Source of the DNA: Halorubrum salinarum
GTDB lineage: Archaea > Halobacteriota > Halobacteria > Halobacteriales > Haloferacaceae
NCBI RefSeq assembly: GCF_013267195.1
Contig: NZ_CP053941.1
Coordinates: 496,001-560,000, forward strand
DNA: 64,000 bases
Direction: 5' to 3'
Below are positions 61,859-64,000 of the stretch, in pieces. The stretch's first letter is position 1, and each line of letters opens with the position of its first letter. A program made the translations under genes and the position numbers. A model generated the notes under the pieces. It was given only the letters and a program-made list of their open reading frames with translations, did not search any database and was not told where the DNA came from.

Positions 61859-62437
61859 TCAGGCACGGAACCGCGACGCGTCGCTGTCGGTGAGCGGCCC
61901 GAGCCGCTCCGCGTGGACCCTGTCGAGCGTGTAGACGTCCGGGCGGTACCGTATCTCCTCGGTCACGCCGTGAGCGTCCCGGAGCCGGCGCCGCACCCGG
62001 TCGACGTCCGCGCGGTCGAAGTAGTTCGGAGTGAACACCAGCACCACGTGGTCCGTCTCGCCGAAGGCCTCGCAGCCGGCGCGGGTCGTGACCTTCGCGT
62101 CCCAGAGCCGCCCGGCAGCGACGTCGTCGACCACGCCCTCCCAGAGGTCGTCGACCGCTCCCGCGGGGCGCTCGACGAGCCACTTGCCGCTCAGGTACGT
62201 CGTCTCCAGCGCGAGTCGGTCGGCGTCGCGGACCGTCTCGGGGTCGGTCGGGAGCGCGTCCGCCCGCGCCCGGTCGACCCCCGGCAGGTCGGCCTCGGTC
62301 GTCGCGGCTGGTCGGATCACATCGTGAGTCGGGAAGTAGGCGTCGCGGGCCTGTCGCGGGAACCCGGTCACGTGCTTGACCCGGAGCCAGTGCCACCCGG
62401 CCTCGTCGATCGCGGTCGGCGACCGGTCGGTGACCAT
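61859..62437 (-). CDS. DUF1917 family protein
   Basis: A 192-residue soluble protein. HWLRVKHVTGFPRQ, TYLSGKWLVERPAGAVDDLW and VLVFTPNYFDRADVDRVRRRL are typical of the DUF1917 (Bles03-like) family, whose archaeal members are sometimes named putative phosphothreonine lyase domain proteins. No reaction is established. Start at 62437 (MVTDRSPTA) is clear. Confidence 0.85.
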   Translation of the reverse strand: MVTDRSPTAIDEAGWHWLRVKHVTGFPRQARDAYFPTHDVIRPAATTEADLPGVDRARADALPTDPETVRDADRLALETTYLSGKWLVERPAGAVDDLWEGVVDDVAAGRLWDAKVTTRAGCEAFGETDHVVLVFTPNYFDRADVDRVRRRLRDAHGVTEEIRYRPDVYTLDRVHAERLGPLTDSDASRFRA

Positions 62438-62505
62438 GGCGTCGGTTCGGCGCCGCGGGTGAAAACGATCCCGTCCGTCGCGACGCGGACGAGGGCTCGC
62501 GGCGC

Positions 62506-63276
62506 TCAGACCCGTCGGTAGTCGCCGAGCCGCGTCCCGTCGAGCAGGTACGCGTCGGCGGCGGGCAACGCGGCGGGGAGGTACGGCGCGAGGAACGACT
62601 GCCCCTCGACGTTGACCCAGGTCCCGCCCGAGCGTTCGTTGAACGCGGGGAAGACGACGAGTTCCGGCGAGTCGGCCGCGCGGTCACCCTCGTCGCCCGA
62701 CTCGGTGAACGCCGCGGGGTCGAGCTCCCCGCGGAGCCACGCGCGCTCGACGCGCGAGCCGCCGACCGCGTCCTCCAGCCGCACCTGCGGGTGTTCGTGG
62801 CCGGTACACACCACGTCGGCGTCGAGGAGGTCGGGGTCCGGCCAGGTGTGGCCGTGGCAGACGCCGACGGCCCCCGAGGAGTCGCCGAGCAGCCCGCCCT
62901 CGGGACCGATCACGTCGAGGTCGTCCGCGAACGTCTCCGCGACGCCCGCGTCGTGGTTCCCCTCGACGAGCGTCATCGGGACGCGGTCGGTGACGGCGCG
63001 GACCAGCGTCTCCAGTTCCTCGCGCTCGTCGCCGTCGGGCGCGCCGATGCGGTGCGCGAGGTCGCCGAGGACCACGAGCCGGTCGGCGTCGGTCTCGGCG
63101 ATCAGCCCGCAGAGCCGCTCGCGGCGCGCGTCGGCGCGGGAGTCCAGTTCGACGCCGCGCTCGTAGCGCAGGCCGACCTCGATGCCGGCGTGGACGTCGG
63201 CGACGAGCAGCGCGCGCTCGCCGCCGAGGTCGGCCACGGCGGCCGGCTCGCCGACGACCGGCTCCACCCGCGCCAT
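62506..63276 (-). CDS. rpe: RPA-associated phosphoesterase Rpe
   Basis: A 256-residue metallophosphoesterase (COG1407 type). Metal motifs are visible: LLVADVHAGIEVG (DxH, about residue 24), VVLGDLAHR (GD, about 70), LVEGNHDAG (GNHD, about 99), CHGHTWP (GH, about 139) and CTGHEHPQV (GHxH, about 154). In Haloferax volcanii the rpe gene is the last of the rpa1-rpap1-rpe operon; here the preceding gene is Rpap1-like and overlaps by one base. It likely acts with the ssDNA-binding complex; substrate unknown. Confidence 0.9.
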   Translation of the reverse strand: MARVEPVVGEPAAVADLGGERALLVADVHAGIEVGLRYERGVELDSRADARRERLCGLIAETDADRLVVLGDLAHRIGAPDGDEREELETLVRAVTDRVPMTLVEGNHDAGVAETFADDLDVIGPEGGLLGDSSGAVGVCHGHTWPDPDLLDADVVCTGHEHPQVRLEDAVGGSRVERAWLRGELDPAAFTESGDEGDRAADSPELVVFPAFNERSGGTWVNVEGQSFLAPYLPAALPAADAYLLDGTRLGDYRRV

Positions 63277-64000
63277 CAGATCGGCTTGAGCAGCCCGTCG
63301 CCGGGCTCGTAACACTGCCCGCTCATCAGCGCGTCCTGGATGGCGTCCTCGACCGCGCCGGGCTCGACGCCGTGGTCGTCAGCAACGCGCTCGACGACCG
63401 CCTCGCGGGGCGCGCCGTCGCCGTCGTCGAGGTCGCCCATCGCCGCGACCGCGGCGGCTTCGAGGTCGACATCCTCGTCGGCCTCGGTCGCGTCGGCCTT
63501 GTCGTCCTCGGTCGGTTCGGCGGCCTCGGTCGCCGGGTCGGCCGGCTCGCTCTCCTCGGTCGCGGCGCCGGTCGCCTCGTCCGCGGCCGCCGCGGGGTCG
63601 TCGACCGGTTCCTCGGCGAGGTCCTCGGGGTCCGGCACGTCGATGTCGGCCTCGCCCGGCTCGTCGACCTCGGTGCCGGTCGCGAAGTCGGTGCCGAACT
63701 CGGACTCGATCTCCTCGCGCTCCTCGTCGTCGAGCTGGTACATGTCGTCGGCGTCGGCGTCCGGGTCGAGGTCCGCGGTCGCGTCCGCCTCGCTCCCGTC
63801 GTCGAACGCCGCGTCCGCGTCGCCGCCGGCGTCGAAGTCGCCGAGCCCGCCGTCGTCGGACCCCGCGTCGGCCGCCGCCGCGTCCGCGTCGTTCGCGTCA
63901 TCGATCGATTCGGGGTCGGCGGTCGAAGCGGACGCCGGCCCTGCCGCGTCGTCCGTCGGCGGCCCGGCGGCGTCGGTCGACGCCTCGGTCGAGTCGCCAA
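63276..64000 (-). CDS. rpap1: RPA-associated protein Rpap1-like, N-terminus beyond the window
   Basis: The C-terminal ~241 residues of a gene that begins beyond the right edge. A long acidic Asp/Ala/Gly/Ser-rich linker leads to YQLDDEEREEIESEFG and GTEVDEPGEADIDVP segments. The end reads as a small helical domain (REAVVERVADDHGVEPGAVE) and finishes with CYEPGDGLLKPI. The sequence and the overlap with rpe match the RPA-associated OB-fold protein of haloarchaeal rpa1-rpap1-rpe operons. The OB fold itself and rpa1 would lie beyond 64000, so the call rests on the C-terminus and context. Confidence 0.8.
   Translation of the reverse strand, partial: GDSTEASTDAAGPPTDDAAGPASASTADPESIDDANDADAAAADAGSDDGGLGDFDAGGDADAAFDDGSEADATADLDPDADADDMYQLDDEEREEIESEFGTDFATGTEVDEPGEADIDVPDPEDLAEEPVDDPAAAADEATGAATEESEPADPATEAAEPTEDDKADATEADEDVDLEAAAVAAMGDLDDGDGAPREAVVERVADDHGVEPGAVEDAIQDALMSGQCYEPGDGLLKPI

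Overview
This is a 64 kb chromosomal window from a halophilic archaeon, most likely Halorubrum or a close relative (the genus is an inference). The evidence is very high G+C, acidic proteins, TATA boxes 20-30 nt upstream of ATGs with little or no leader, and archaeal or haloarchaeal marker genes: glycerol-1-phosphate dehydrogenase, aMBF1, the AglJ glycosyltransferase, halocyanin, the Rpap1/Rpe partners of RPA, and sensory rhodopsin I with its transducer. Coding density is high and many neighbours overlap by ATGA.

Layout. 1-5.0 kb: a truncated gene, a 1272-aa fusion of a winged-helix regulator, a P-loop ATPase and TPR repeats, and a PUA protein. 5.0-5.3 kb: the first copy of a structured repeat. 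5.3-12.2 kb: presenilin-like protease, nitrilase, START-like protein, two small proteins, a PhoU-family regulator, a CheY-like receiver and AglJ. 12.5-19.0 kb: a complete Dpp/Opp-type peptide ABC transporter whose binding protein appears circularly permuted. 19-27.8 kb: adenylation-domain stub, cupin, DnaJ, DnaK, triosephosphate isomerase, DICT sensor with DsbB, aMBF1 and AroA. 28-36.2 kb: acetyltransferase, Get3/ArsA ATPase, two membrane proteins, DUF2103, LysE, EgsA, DUF420 and an M28 peptidase. 36.2-42.7 kb: the haloarchaeal cytochrome b / halocyanin respiratory cluster with its small membrane subunits. 42.7-50.2 kb: HAD hydrolase, metallo-beta-lactamase fold protein, radical SAM protein, small zinc protein, Hsp20, DAO-type oxidoreductase, the second repeat copy, and a glutathionyl-hydroquinone-reductase-like protein. 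50.2-55.0 kb: a MalEFGK-type sugar transporter read from a shared divergent AT-rich promoter region. 55.1-64 kb: a short third repeat copy, MutL, HtrI-SopI, a thiolase/DUF35 pair, a DUF1917 protein, and the Rpe-Rpap1 end of the RPA operon.

No CRISPR array, restriction system, transposase, integrase, tRNA or rRNA was seen. The two strongest unexpected signals are (1) a repeat family with three visible copies: the stems of the two long copies differ in sequence but keep pairing, the loop of the largest hairpin is inverted between them, and two copies share a GTATAC box at identical spacing; and (2) a peptide-binding lipoprotein whose C-terminal half precedes its N-terminal half. Function assignments come from reading motifs and remembered family sequences, with no database search. 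DUF numbers of small haloarchaeal proteins are from memory and should be checked.
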